From JAICIG01 sp035532215 (GTDB lineage Bacteria; Planctomycetota; Planctomycetia; Pirellulales; JAICIG01): a DNA stretch of 12,135 nt. Of this stretch, positions 6,029-12,135 are shown one piece after another (positions within the stretch are counted from its first letter, which is position 1; every line of letters starts with the position of its first letter). A program made the translations under genes and the position numbers. Location of the stretch: positions 1 through 12,135 of the forward strand of contig DATKRK010000216.1 of assembly GCA_035532215.1 (NCBI GenBank). Reading direction: 5' to 3'. The notes beneath the pieces are model-generated. The model made no database searches, was not told the origin of the DNA, and saw only the letters and a list, made by a program, of their open reading frames with translations.

Positions 6029-7357
6029 ATGCGTTTTTGTACGGCCTGCTTGAGCCTGGCGTTTGTTTTTTGCGCTTTGCAGATCGCGGCAGCCGCGGAT
6101 GAATGGCCCCAGTTTCGCGGTCCCGACGGGCAGGGACATGCCCCGAACGCCAACCCGCCGACCCAGTGGAGCGAGGAACAGAACGTCGCCTGGAAAACTG
6201 CACTGCCCGGCAGCGGGCACTCGTCGCCCGTCATCGGCGGCGGCCTGATCTGGCTGACCTACGCGCTCGACCAGGGCAAATCGCTGGGAGTCGCGGCGGT
6301 TGACGTGAAGTCTGGAAAGATCGTGCGACAACGCGAGATCTTGACGACCGACGTCGTGCTGTCGGTCAACGCCAAGAACAGCCACGCCTCGCCGACGGCG
6401 GTGCTCGACGGCGACCGGCTCTACGTCCATTACGGCTCGTCCGGCACGGCTTGCGTTTCGACCGCCGACGCCCAACCGCTGTGGACCAACACCGATCTCA
6501 AGGTCGACCACCAAGAAGGGCCCGGCAGTTCGCCGATCTTGTGGGGCGACTTGCTGATCGTGCATTGCGACGGCCGCGATTTGCAGTACATCGCGGCGCT
6601 CGACAAGCGGACCGGCCGCCTGGCTTGGAAGACCGACCGCTCGGGCGAGCTGCCGGAAAAGACGGACTTTCGCAAAGCGTTCTGCACGCCGCTGGTCATC
6701 GAATTGGAGGACGGGGAATCGGAGGATGGGGAATCGGAGGATGGGGAATCGGACGACGGGCCGCTGTTGATTTCGCCGGCTGCACAGCGGGTCTTCGCTT
6801 ATCGCCCGGCGACGGGCGAAGAAGTCTGGTCGGTCGAATACTCGCCCGGCTTCTCGAACGTGCCGCGGCCGCTGTTCGGCCACGGGCTGCTGTATATCTG
6901 CACCGGCTACATGCGGCCCGAACTATGGGCCATCCGCCCCGGCGGCCGAGGCGACGTGACGTCGACGAACGTGGCCTGGAAGTTCAAGCAGAACGCGCCG
7001 GCCAATCCCTCGCCGCTGTTGGTCGGCGACGAACTTTACTTGGTCAGCGACGCCGGCATCGCCACGTGCCTCGACGCCAAGAGCGGCAAGCAAATTTGGC
7101 GGCAACGGCTGGGCGGATCGTATTCGGCCTCACCCTTGTACGCCGCGGGCAGAATCTACTTCTGCAACGAAGCGGGCGAGACCACGGTGATTGAAGCCGG
7201 CCGCAGCTATCGGCAACTGGCCAAAAACGAGCTCGACGCCGGCATCATGGCTTCGCCCGCGGCGATCGATTCCGCTCTGTTCGTGCGGACGCGTACGCAC
7301 CTGTATCGGCTCGAGAATTCGAGGTCGGCCGTGGCGGGCGTGCTGCCGGCGAAATAA
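6029..7357 (+). CDS. secreted PQQ-like beta-propeller repeat protein
   Basis: This 442-residue protein begins with a Sec signal peptide (MRFCTACLSLAFVFCALQIAAAA, likely cut near residue 22 or 23). DEWPQFRGPDGQG follows, the hallmark opening of planctomycete outer-membrane-BamB-like/PQQ-like propellers. Blade motifs recur: VAAVDVKSGKIVRQ, IAALDKRTGRLAWKT, FAYRPATGEEVWSVEY, ATCLDAKSGKQIWRQ. These follow the alternation of a small-residue strand, D-x-x-[ST]-G-[KR] and a tryptophan strand. It probably acts in the periplasm or at the cell surface as a binding or scaffold protein; no dehydrogenase catalytic set is recognised, so PQQ binding should not be assumed. GGAG at 6019-6022, six bases before the ATG, supports the start. 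An in-frame 15-bp repeat adds an acidic EDGES insert at 227-244. It converges on the DUF1501 gene. Confidence 0.92.
   Translation: MRFCTACLSLAFVFCALQIAAAADEWPQFRGPDGQGHAPNANPPTQWSEEQNVAWKTALPGSGHSSPVIGGGLIWLTYALDQGKSLGVAAVDVKSGKIVRQREILTTDVVLSVNAKNSHASPTAVLDGDRLYVHYGSSGTACVSTADAQPLWTNTDLKVDHQEGPGSSPILWGDLLIVHCDGRDLQYIAALDKRTGRLAWKTDRSGELPEKTDFRKAFCTPLVIELEDGESEDGESEDGESDDGPLLISPAAQRVFAYRPATGEEVWSVEYSPGFSNVPRPLFGHGLLYICTGYMRPELWAIRPGGRGDVTSTNVAWKFKQNAPANPSPLLVGDELYLVSDAGIATCLDAKSGKQIWRQRLGGSYSASPLYAAGRIYFCNEAGETTVIEAGRSYRQLAKNELDAGIMASPAAIDSALFVRTRTHLYRLENSRSAVAGVLPAK
6707..6751 (+). repeat. in-frame 15-bp tandem repeat coding for (EDGES)x3
   Basis: Three consecutive 15-bp units of the form GAGGAYGGGGAATCG encode Glu-Asp-Gly-Glu-Ser. 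Units two and three are identical, unit one differs by one silent base, and a diverged partial fourth (GACGACGGG) follows. Because the unit is a multiple of three, copy-number change preserves the propeller frame. It lies between CTPLVIEL and PLLISPAAQRVF, a position expected to be a surface loop between strands. Confidence 0.95.
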
Positions 7358-7429
7358 TCGGGTCTACGACCACCGGCACAGCGCTTGTCAGCATTCGCAC
7401 GGCAAAAGCTCCCGGCCTTTGGAGTTCAC

Positions 7430-7486
7430 GCCAGGCGAGGGCGCCCGGAACTGCAAATTGATTCGGGCGAGGGCGCCCGGGCCTCC
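7430..7486 (+). repeat. two copies of the GGGCGAGGGCGCCC hairpin repeat between convergent genes
   Basis: The first copy, GCCAGGCGAGGGCGCCCGG at 7430-7448, and the second, 7464-7480 followed by GCCTCC, share the core of the tandem repeat at the window start. The second has perfect seven-base arms if counted from CGGGCG. They occupy the gap between the ends of the propeller gene (7357) and the DUF1501 gene (7500), where a hairpin in either transcript could act as a 3'-end structure. No T-run is present, so terminator function is inferred only from position. Confidence 0.85.
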
Positions 7487-7499
7487 ATTGCCGCCTGCT

Positions 7500-8951
7500 T
7501 CAAGCCAACAAGGCCTGCACCACTTCGCCGTAGACGTCGGTCAGGCGGAAGTCGCGGCCTTGATACGGGTACGTGAGTCGCTTGTGGTCGAAGCCCAACA
7601 GGTGCAGCACGGTGGCCTGAAAGTCGTGGACGTGGACCTTGTCGCGAGCCACCGAAAAACCCAACTCGTCGGTCTCGCCGTAAACGATGCCCGGCTTCGC
7701 GCCGCCGCCGGCCATGAACATCGTGAAGCAATCGGGGTAGTGATCGCGACCCAAGAGCTTGCTCGCCGCGGTGCGGCCTTCGCGGAACGGCGTGCGGCCG
7801 AACTCGCCGCCCCAGATCACCAGCGTGTCGTCGAGCAGCCCGCGGGCTTTGAGATCTTTGATGAGCGCCGCGACCGGCCGGTCCATCTTCTGGCAACGTT
7901 CGCGCAGCCCGTCGCCCAGCGCCGAGCCGGCGCTGGTGCCGTGAAAATCCCAGCCCCAATCGAAAAGCTGTACGAACCGCACGCCTTGCTCGGCCAGCCG
8001 CCGGGCCAGCAGGCAATTGCTGGCGAAGCTGCCGTCGCCGGGCTTGGCGCCGTAAGCTTCGAGCGTCTGCTCGCTCTCGCGTGAGATGTCCATCACCTCG
8101 GGCACGGCCAGTTGCATGCGGAAGGCCAGTTCGTACTGGGCGATGCGAGTCAGCGTTTCTTCGCTGCCCAATTCTTCGGCTTGCAACCGATTCAGTTCAT
8201 TCAATGCGTCGAGGCTCGCGCGGCGCAGATTCTGGTCCATGCCGGCCGGATTGTTGACATACAGCACCGGCTCGCCTTGCGAGCGGCACTGCACGCCTTG
8301 AAACACCGACGGCAGAAAGCCGCTGCCCCACGCGCTTTTGCCCGCGCTGGGGTTCGAGCCGCCCGATACGAGCACGATGTAGCCCGGCAGGTTTTGGCTT
8401 TCCGAGCCGAGGCCGTAGACCGTCCAAGAACCGAGCGCGGGCCGGCCGATCCGCGGCGAGCCGGTGTGCAGCATCAGTTCGGCCGGGGCGTGATTGAACT
8501 GGTCGGTGTTCATCGAACGGATCACGGTCAGTTCGTCGATGACTTCGGTCAGGTGCGGAATCGCGTCCGACATCCAGACGCCGCTCTGGCCGTACCGGGC
8601 GAACTTGTGCGGCGTACCCATCAGCTTGGGCGTGCCGCTGGTGAAGGCGAAACGGCGGCCTTTGATGAAATCGTCGGGGCAAAGCTGGCCGTCGCGCTTC
8701 ACCAATTCCGGCTTGTAGTCGAACAGGTCCAGGTGCGGCGGAGAGCCAGCCAGGTGCAGGTAGATGACGCGGCGGGCCTTGGGCGCGAAGTGCGGCGGCC
8801 GCACGGCCAAGGGATCGCTCGAAGCCGAAGTGGCGGCCGGGGCGTTTTCGCCCAACAGCGAACCGAGCGCCAAGCCGCCCAGCCCGACCTGGCAGTTCTT
8901 CAAGAAATGGCGCCGCGTGAGGGCTTGCGCCCGAGCCTGCCGCAGATTCAT
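7500..8951 (-). CDS. DUF1501 family Tat-exported protein, alkaline phosphatase/sulfatase-fold relative
   Basis: This 483-residue protein is full length for DUF1501. A Tat signal is clear: TRRHFLK at 12-18, a hydrophobic stretch, and a cut probably after APAA near residue 40. Typical motifs follow: HLDLFDYKPE (73-82), FNHAPAELMLHTG (152-164), ARRLAEQGVRFVQLFDWGWDFH (316-337), DDTLVIWGGEFGRTP (374-388), GRDHY (401-405), and the closing VHDFQATVLHLLGFDHKRL with GRDFRLTDVYGEV. The conserved Asp, His and Glu are consistent with the metal-binding core of the alkaline phosphatase superfamily, but the substrate is not established. It is exported folded to the periplasm. The start lies 4 bases after the cytochrome gene stop; the two form the classic planctomycete pair. 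Confidence 0.95.
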   Translation of the reverse strand: MNLRQARAQALTRRHFLKNCQVGLGGLALGSLLGENAPAATSASSDPLAVRPPHFAPKARRVIYLHLAGSPPHLDLFDYKPELVKRDGQLCPDDFIKGRRFAFTSGTPKLMGTPHKFARYGQSGVWMSDAIPHLTEVIDELTVIRSMNTDQFNHAPAELMLHTGSPRIGRPALGSWTVYGLGSESQNLPGYIVLVSGGSNPSAGKSAWGSGFLPSVFQGVQCRSQGEPVLYVNNPAGMDQNLRRASLDALNELNRLQAEELGSEETLTRIAQYELAFRMQLAVPEVMDISRESEQTLEAYGAKPGDGSFASNCLLARRLAEQGVRFVQLFDWGWDFHGTSAGSALGDGLRERCQKMDRPVAALIKDLKARGLLDDTLVIWGGEFGRTPFREGRTAASKLLGRDHYPDCFTMFMAGGGAKPGIVYGETDELGFSVARDKVHVHDFQATVLHLLGFDHKRLTYPYQGRDFRLTDVYGEVVQALLA

Positions 8952-8955
8952 GACG

Positions 8956-11850
8956 CTATCTCCGTGCTAATGCTTCGTCCAGATTCAACAGCGTGTTGCC
9001 GACGACCGTCCAAGCGGCCAATTCGGCCACGTTCATCTCCGCCGGCGCCGGCCCCAGCGGTTCGGTCGCCATGCGAGTCGCCTGCGCCGCATCGGCCTGG
9101 AACCGCTGGATGGCCAGTTCATAAAGCCGCAACAACGGTTGCAGTTCCGCATCGCTGGGCGCCCGAGCCAGGCACAGGCGGAAGCCGTAAGCGGCGCGCT
9201 CGGGAGGGTTCGATCCGCCTTCGGCCACGATCCGCCGCGCCAGCGCCTGCGCGGCCTCGACATAGACCGGGTCGTTCATGGTGACCAAGGCTTGCAGCGG
9301 CGTGTTGGTGCGAATCCGCCGCATGGTGCAGACTTCGCGGCTGGTGGCGTCGAAGGTGGTCATCGAAGGGTAGGGCGTCGTGCGGCGCCAACTGGTGTAC
9401 AACCCGCGGCGGAACTTATCTTCACCGGGGCTGGTCGTCCAATCGGTCGAGCCGCCGAACGCGGAAGCCAGCCCCAGATTCGGTCGCGGCGGCTGCACCG
9501 AAGGTCCGAACATTTTGCGGCTCAACAGCCCGCCGACGGCCAGCGCCTGGTCGCGCACCGTTTCGGCCGAAAGCCGGAACCGCGGCCCGCGGGCCAGCAA
9601 GCGATTGAATGGATCGCGCTGTTGCAGTTCGGGCGAAACCTTCGAGGCCTGGCGATACGTGGCCGAGGCGACGATCCGCCGCAACAGCCGCTTCATATCC
9701 CAGCCGTCGCGTTGGAATTCGAGCGCCAGGTAATCGAGCAACTGCGGGTGCGAGGGGTATTCGCCCTGGATGCCGAAATCTTCGCCGGTTTCCACCAGCC
9801 CGATGCCGAACAGTTGCTCCCAGTAGCGATTCACCAGCACGCGAGCGGTAAGCGGATTGCGCTCGTCGACGAGCCACTCCGCCAGTGTCAGGCGGTTGGG
9901 TTCTTTGCCCTCGGGCAGCGGATGAAAGGCCGCCGGCACGCCGGCCGAGACCTCGGCGCCGCGGTCGAGGAAATTGCCGCGAATCTGAATCTGCGTTTTG
10001 CGCCGCTTGTCGGCCGGCAGCTCGCGCATGATGGGCGTCGTCACGCCTTTGATGGCCGCGGCTTGCTTCTTCAAGCCGTCGATTTGCTTTTGCTCCGCCA
10101 CGATCTCGGGCGAGTTTTCCTTGAGATACTTCGAACGCTCGGCCCGCTGCGCTTCGTTGAGCTCCGCGAGCGACTTGGGCACGGCCAGCGAGAGGTTCGG
10201 GTTCGGCGATTCGGCGACCGACTGCACGAACAAGGGGCGCCGGCCCTCATCGAGCAGCACCACGCGGAAGTTCTTGAGCCGCTCGCCCGTCCCGCCGTCG
10301 GTGCGATTCCAGACCACGACTTGCTCTAGCGCCGCGGGCGCTCCCAGGTCGACCTCCCACCAGGGATTGTCGGCCGGCGCGGTGTGCGTGGTCGACTTGG
10401 CTTTGAAGTAATCGCCGTCGGTGTTGCCGTCGATGGCCAATTCCGGCGGGCCGTCGTAAGCGACGCTGATTTGCGTGGCCTTGCCTTTGACCGCCAGGTT
10501 CTCGCCGCCGGCAATCGCCTGCACTTCGGCCAGCGACAACAGCACTTGCTTGCCGGGCAGTTCCACCCGCACGTAGCGCGCGGCGAACGGCCTCGCGGCC
10601 ACGTCGACCTGGAGCGCCGCAATCTTCTCGGCCAAGGCCTTTTCGAGTTGAGCCGCCTGAGCCTGCAACTCGGTTCGCTTCTTTGCCAGTTCGGGCGAGA
10701 TCTCTTCCAGCGTGGGCGCCTCGTCCATGCGGTCGGCGTCTTCGGTCTGGTTGAAGATGGCGAAAACTTCGAAATACTCTTCCTGCGTGATCGGGTCGTA
10801 CTTGTGCGTATGGCACTGGGCGCAACCCATCGTCAGGCCCATCCAGACCTGCATCGTGGTGTTCACCCGATCGACGATCGCCGCATTGCGGAATTCTTCA
10901 TCGTCGGTGCCCCCTTCGCTGTTGGTCATCGTGTTGCGATGAAACGCGGTGGCCAACCGTTGATCTTCGCTGGGCGAAGCGAGCATGTCGCCGGCCAGTT
11001 GATCGCGAGTGAACTCGTCGAAAGGCTGGTTGGCATTCAAGGCTCGGATCAGCCAATCGCGATATCGCCAGATCGTGCGCGGCGGATCCTGAGCATAGCC
11101 GGCCGAATCGGCGCAGCGAGCCAGGTCGAGCCAGACCGCCGCCCAACGCTCGCCGAATGCCGGCGAAGCCAAGAGCCGATCGACCAGCCGATCGTAGGCC
11201 AGCGGATCGGCGTCGTTGACAAATCGATCGACATCCTCCAATCCGGGCGGCAGGCCGACCAGATCAATCGACACGCGGCGAATCAGCACTTCGCGCTCCG
11301 CCTCGGGCGCCGGCTGCAATCCTTCGCGATCGAGCCGGGCCAGCACGAAGCGGTCGATGGCGTTGGCGGCCCGCTCGGGCTGCGAGATTTCCGGCGGCGA
11401 AATCGGCTGCGGCGGAACGAACGACCAGTGCGGCTTGTACTCGGCGCCTTCGGCGATCCAGCGCCCGAGCAAATCGATTTCGCCGGCGTTCAAGGCCCGG
11501 CCGCCGTCGGCCGGCGGCATGCGCTCGTCAAGATCGGCGCTGGCCACGCGGCGAAGCAGTTCGCTTTCGTCCGGTTTGCCGGGCACGATCGCCGCCTGGC
11601 CGCTTTCTAATGTGCGAACCGCGCCGTCGCGCAGATCGAGCTGCAACCCGGCTTGCAGCGTGTCTTTGTCCGGCCCGTGGCAGCGGAAGCAGTTCTTCGA
11701 GAGCAGCGGGCGAACGTCGCGGGCGAAATTGACCGGCTCGCTGGCCCGAATGATGGCGGCTTGCAGCCAGCCCAGCACGGCCAGCGCGCCTACGGCCGCC
11801 GCGAGGCGAAGGACCAACCCCGAAGAATGCGAGCGGTTCGAAGCAAACAC
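8956..11850 (-). CDS. planctomycete cytochrome protein with PSCyt1, DUF1549, galactose-binding-like and DUF1553 domains
   Basis: This 964-residue exported protein starts with a signal or anchor sequence (hydrophobic about 11-33, possible cut after IRA at 36). PSCyt1 follows, with haem c motif CFRCH (54-58) and M111 in ERMPP as a possible distal ligand. DUF1549 (about 160-370) contains a second motif, CAQCH (343-347). A helical segment rich in K/E/Q spans about 385-415. A domain at about 422-545 (RYVRVELPG, LAIDGNTDGDYF, WWEVDLGAPAALEQVVVWNRTD) resembles F5/8 type C carbohydrate-binding modules. DUF1553 runs from NRLTLAEWLV (652) to about 905, including VNRYWEQLFGIGLV and RRIRTNTPLQALVTMNDPVY. 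Electron transfer linked to polysaccharide or sugar modification is plausible but unproven. The open frame extends to a TTG at 11970; GTG at 11850 is chosen because AAGGAG precedes it and it opens the signal sequence. Confidence 0.93.
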   Translation of the reverse strand: MFASNRSHSSGLVLRLAAAVGALAVLGWLQAAIIRASEPVNFARDVRPLLSKNCFRCHGPDKDTLQAGLQLDLRDGAVRTLESGQAAIVPGKPDESELLRRVASADLDERMPPADGGRALNAGEIDLLGRWIAEGAEYKPHWSFVPPQPISPPEISQPERAANAIDRFVLARLDREGLQPAPEAEREVLIRRVSIDLVGLPPGLEDVDRFVNDADPLAYDRLVDRLLASPAFGERWAAVWLDLARCADSAGYAQDPPRTIWRYRDWLIRALNANQPFDEFTRDQLAGDMLASPSEDQRLATAFHRNTMTNSEGGTDDEEFRNAAIVDRVNTTMQVWMGLTMGCAQCHTHKYDPITQEEYFEVFAIFNQTEDADRMDEAPTLEEISPELAKKRTELQAQAAQLEKALAEKIAALQVDVAARPFAARYVRVELPGKQVLLSLAEVQAIAGGENLAVKGKATQISVAYDGPPELAIDGNTDGDYFKAKSTTHTAPADNPWWEVDLGAPAALEQVVVWNRTDGGTGERLKNFRVVLLDEGRRPLFVQSVAESPNPNLSLAVPKSLAELNEAQRAERSKYLKENSPEIVAEQKQIDGLKKQAAAIKGVTTPIMRELPADKRRKTQIQIRGNFLDRGAEVSAGVPAAFHPLPEGKEPNRLTLAEWLVDERNPLTARVLVNRYWEQLFGIGLVETGEDFGIQGEYPSHPQLLDYLALEFQRDGWDMKRLLRRIVASATYRQASKVSPELQQRDPFNRLLARGPRFRLSAETVRDQALAVGGLLSRKMFGPSVQPPRPNLGLASAFGGSTDWTTSPGEDKFRRGLYTSWRRTTPYPSMTTFDATSREVCTMRRIRTNTPLQALVTMNDPVYVEAAQALARRIVAEGGSNPPERAAYGFRLCLARAPSDAELQPLLRLYELAIQRFQADAAQATRMATEPLGPAPAEMNVAELAAWTVVGNTLLNLDEALARR
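8960..8963 (-). promoter_or_regulatory. ribosome binding site of the DUF1501 gene inside the cytochrome gene end
   Basis: GGAG on the minus strand is 8 bases before the DUF1501 ATG and just upstream of the cytochrome gene TAG (8956-8958). Termination of one protein and initiation of the next therefore occur within about 15 bases, indicating translational coupling and fixed co-expression. Confidence 0.65.
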
Positions 11851-11861
11851 GGGCTTCAAAT

Positions 11862-11867
11862 CTCCTT
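11862..11867 (-). promoter_or_regulatory. ribosome binding site deciding the GTG start of the cytochrome gene
   Basis: AAGGAG on the minus strand lies 11 bases before the GTG at 11850. It is the only strong site near the signal sequence. The spacing is slightly long, and an in-frame TTG lies only two bases after it, too close to use. Confidence 0.5.
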
Positions 11868-11996
11868 GGCATGCCGCCCGTTGGTTCGGCCGGCTGCCGC
11901 CAGGCGGGATATTGCGGCGGGAGCGTTTATTGTAGCCTATCGGCAGACGGCCGACTACAGTTGGCTGCAAAACTCGGTCTCAACGCCCCCGTCGAT

Positions 11997-12135
11997 ATGT
12001 TGGCCAAGACTCGCATCGCCTGTGGAGTGATCTGCTGTCTGGCGTTGGCGCTATTGATTGCGCTGGGGCGAACTTCTCCGCCCGGAGGGCCGGGCGCCCT
12101 CGCCCGGCAAGAGGCTTCGACGGGCGAGGGCGCCC
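11997..12135 (+). CDS. 5' end of a gene for an exported or membrane protein, cut by the window edge
   Basis: From ATG at 11997 the frame is open to the window end, giving 46 residues. MLAKTRIACGVICCLALALL has a short basic start and a hydrophobic core (about 8-23), the form of a Sec signal peptide or membrane anchor. The following residues, RTSPPGGPGALARQEASTGEGA, are low in complexity and largely encoded by the dispersed hairpin repeat at 12084-12135. The gene is divergent from the cytochrome gene, leaving 146 bp for two promoters. No Shine-Dalgarno is visible, and a TTG at 11961 is an upstream in-frame alternative. The mature domain is outside the window, so no function can be given. It could be a chance frame, but the hydrophobic core argues against that. 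Confidence 0.5.
   Translation, partial: MLAKTRIACGVICCLALALLIALGRTSPPGGPGALARQEASTGEGA
12084..12135. repeat. facing copies of the GGGCGAGGGCGCCC hairpin repeat
   Basis: Read on the minus strand, 12084-12111 carries CTTGCCGGGCGAGGGCGCCC followed by GGCCCTCC, matching the tandem units at the window start including their CTTGCC lead. A plus-strand copy begins at 12120 (ACGGGCGAGGGCGCCC) and is cut by the window end. The two face each other and could also pair into a longer stem. Both appear to lie inside the partial reading frame that begins at 11997. Confidence 0.9.

Noticed and set aside
6707..6751. Frameshift or phase-variation switch
   Set aside because: The 15-bp unit is a multiple of three, so changes in copy number cannot alter the reading frame.
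9139..11610. Two long plus-strand open frames opposite the cytochrome gene
   Set aside because: They are shadows of a strongly supported minus-strand gene and show no domain or start signal.
11851..11970. N-terminal extension of the cytochrome protein to a TTG at 11970
   Set aside because: The extra 40 residues are polar and would bury the signal sequence. AAGGAG lies downstream of that TTG and points to GTG at 11850.

Overview
The window looks like chromosomal DNA from a high-GC planctomycete, most likely a Pirellulales relative. The strongest evidence is the adjacent pair of a planctomycete-type cytochrome protein (PSCyt1, DUF1549 and DUF1553 domains) and a Tat-exported DUF1501 protein, a pairing that is very common in that phylum. 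A secreted PQQ-like beta-propeller beginning DEWPQFRG and several families of short GC-rich intergenic repeats fit the same picture. No rRNA, tRNA, transposase, integrase or CRISPR array was seen. All assignments come from reading the sequence and from memory of protein families; no search was run.

Layout. Bases 1-119 hold a perfect 33-bp tandem repeat with a hairpin core. A large predicted lipoprotein with two internal membrane segments follows on the minus strand (161-2758). Next comes a nested inverted repeat (2940-3048), then a minus-strand pair made of an XdhC family protein (3673-4758) and, immediately downstream, a MocA/MobA-like nucleotidyltransferase (3049-3669, TTG start). This pair is typical of molybdenum hydroxylase maturation. 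A stem-loop repeat (4788-4853) separates xdhC from a small antibiotic biosynthesis monooxygenase (ABM) domain protein (4893-5201, minus). That gene is divergent from a DinB-like metal-binding protein (5432-5929, plus), which is followed by the PQQ-like propeller protein (6029-7357, plus). The propeller gene converges on the DUF1501 gene (7500-8951, minus). The large cytochrome gene (8956-11850, minus) lies directly upstream of DUF1501 and is probably translationally coupled to it. At the right edge a divergent plus-strand gene appears to begin with a signal peptide (from 11997) and leaves the window.

How the genes work together. The c-type cytochrome/DUF1553 protein and the DUF1501 protein very probably form one exported functional unit; the substrate is unknown, and the secreted propeller next to them may share that compartment. 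The xdhC/mocA pair probably serves a molybdenum enzyme encoded elsewhere, because no large molybdenum subunit lies here. The other genes look like ordinary accessory functions. The most distinctive non-coding feature is one hairpin repeat (core CCGGGCGAGGGCGCCCGG) that recurs at both ends of the window and at two internal loci, one copy possibly inside a coding region. No convincing new multi-gene system was found.
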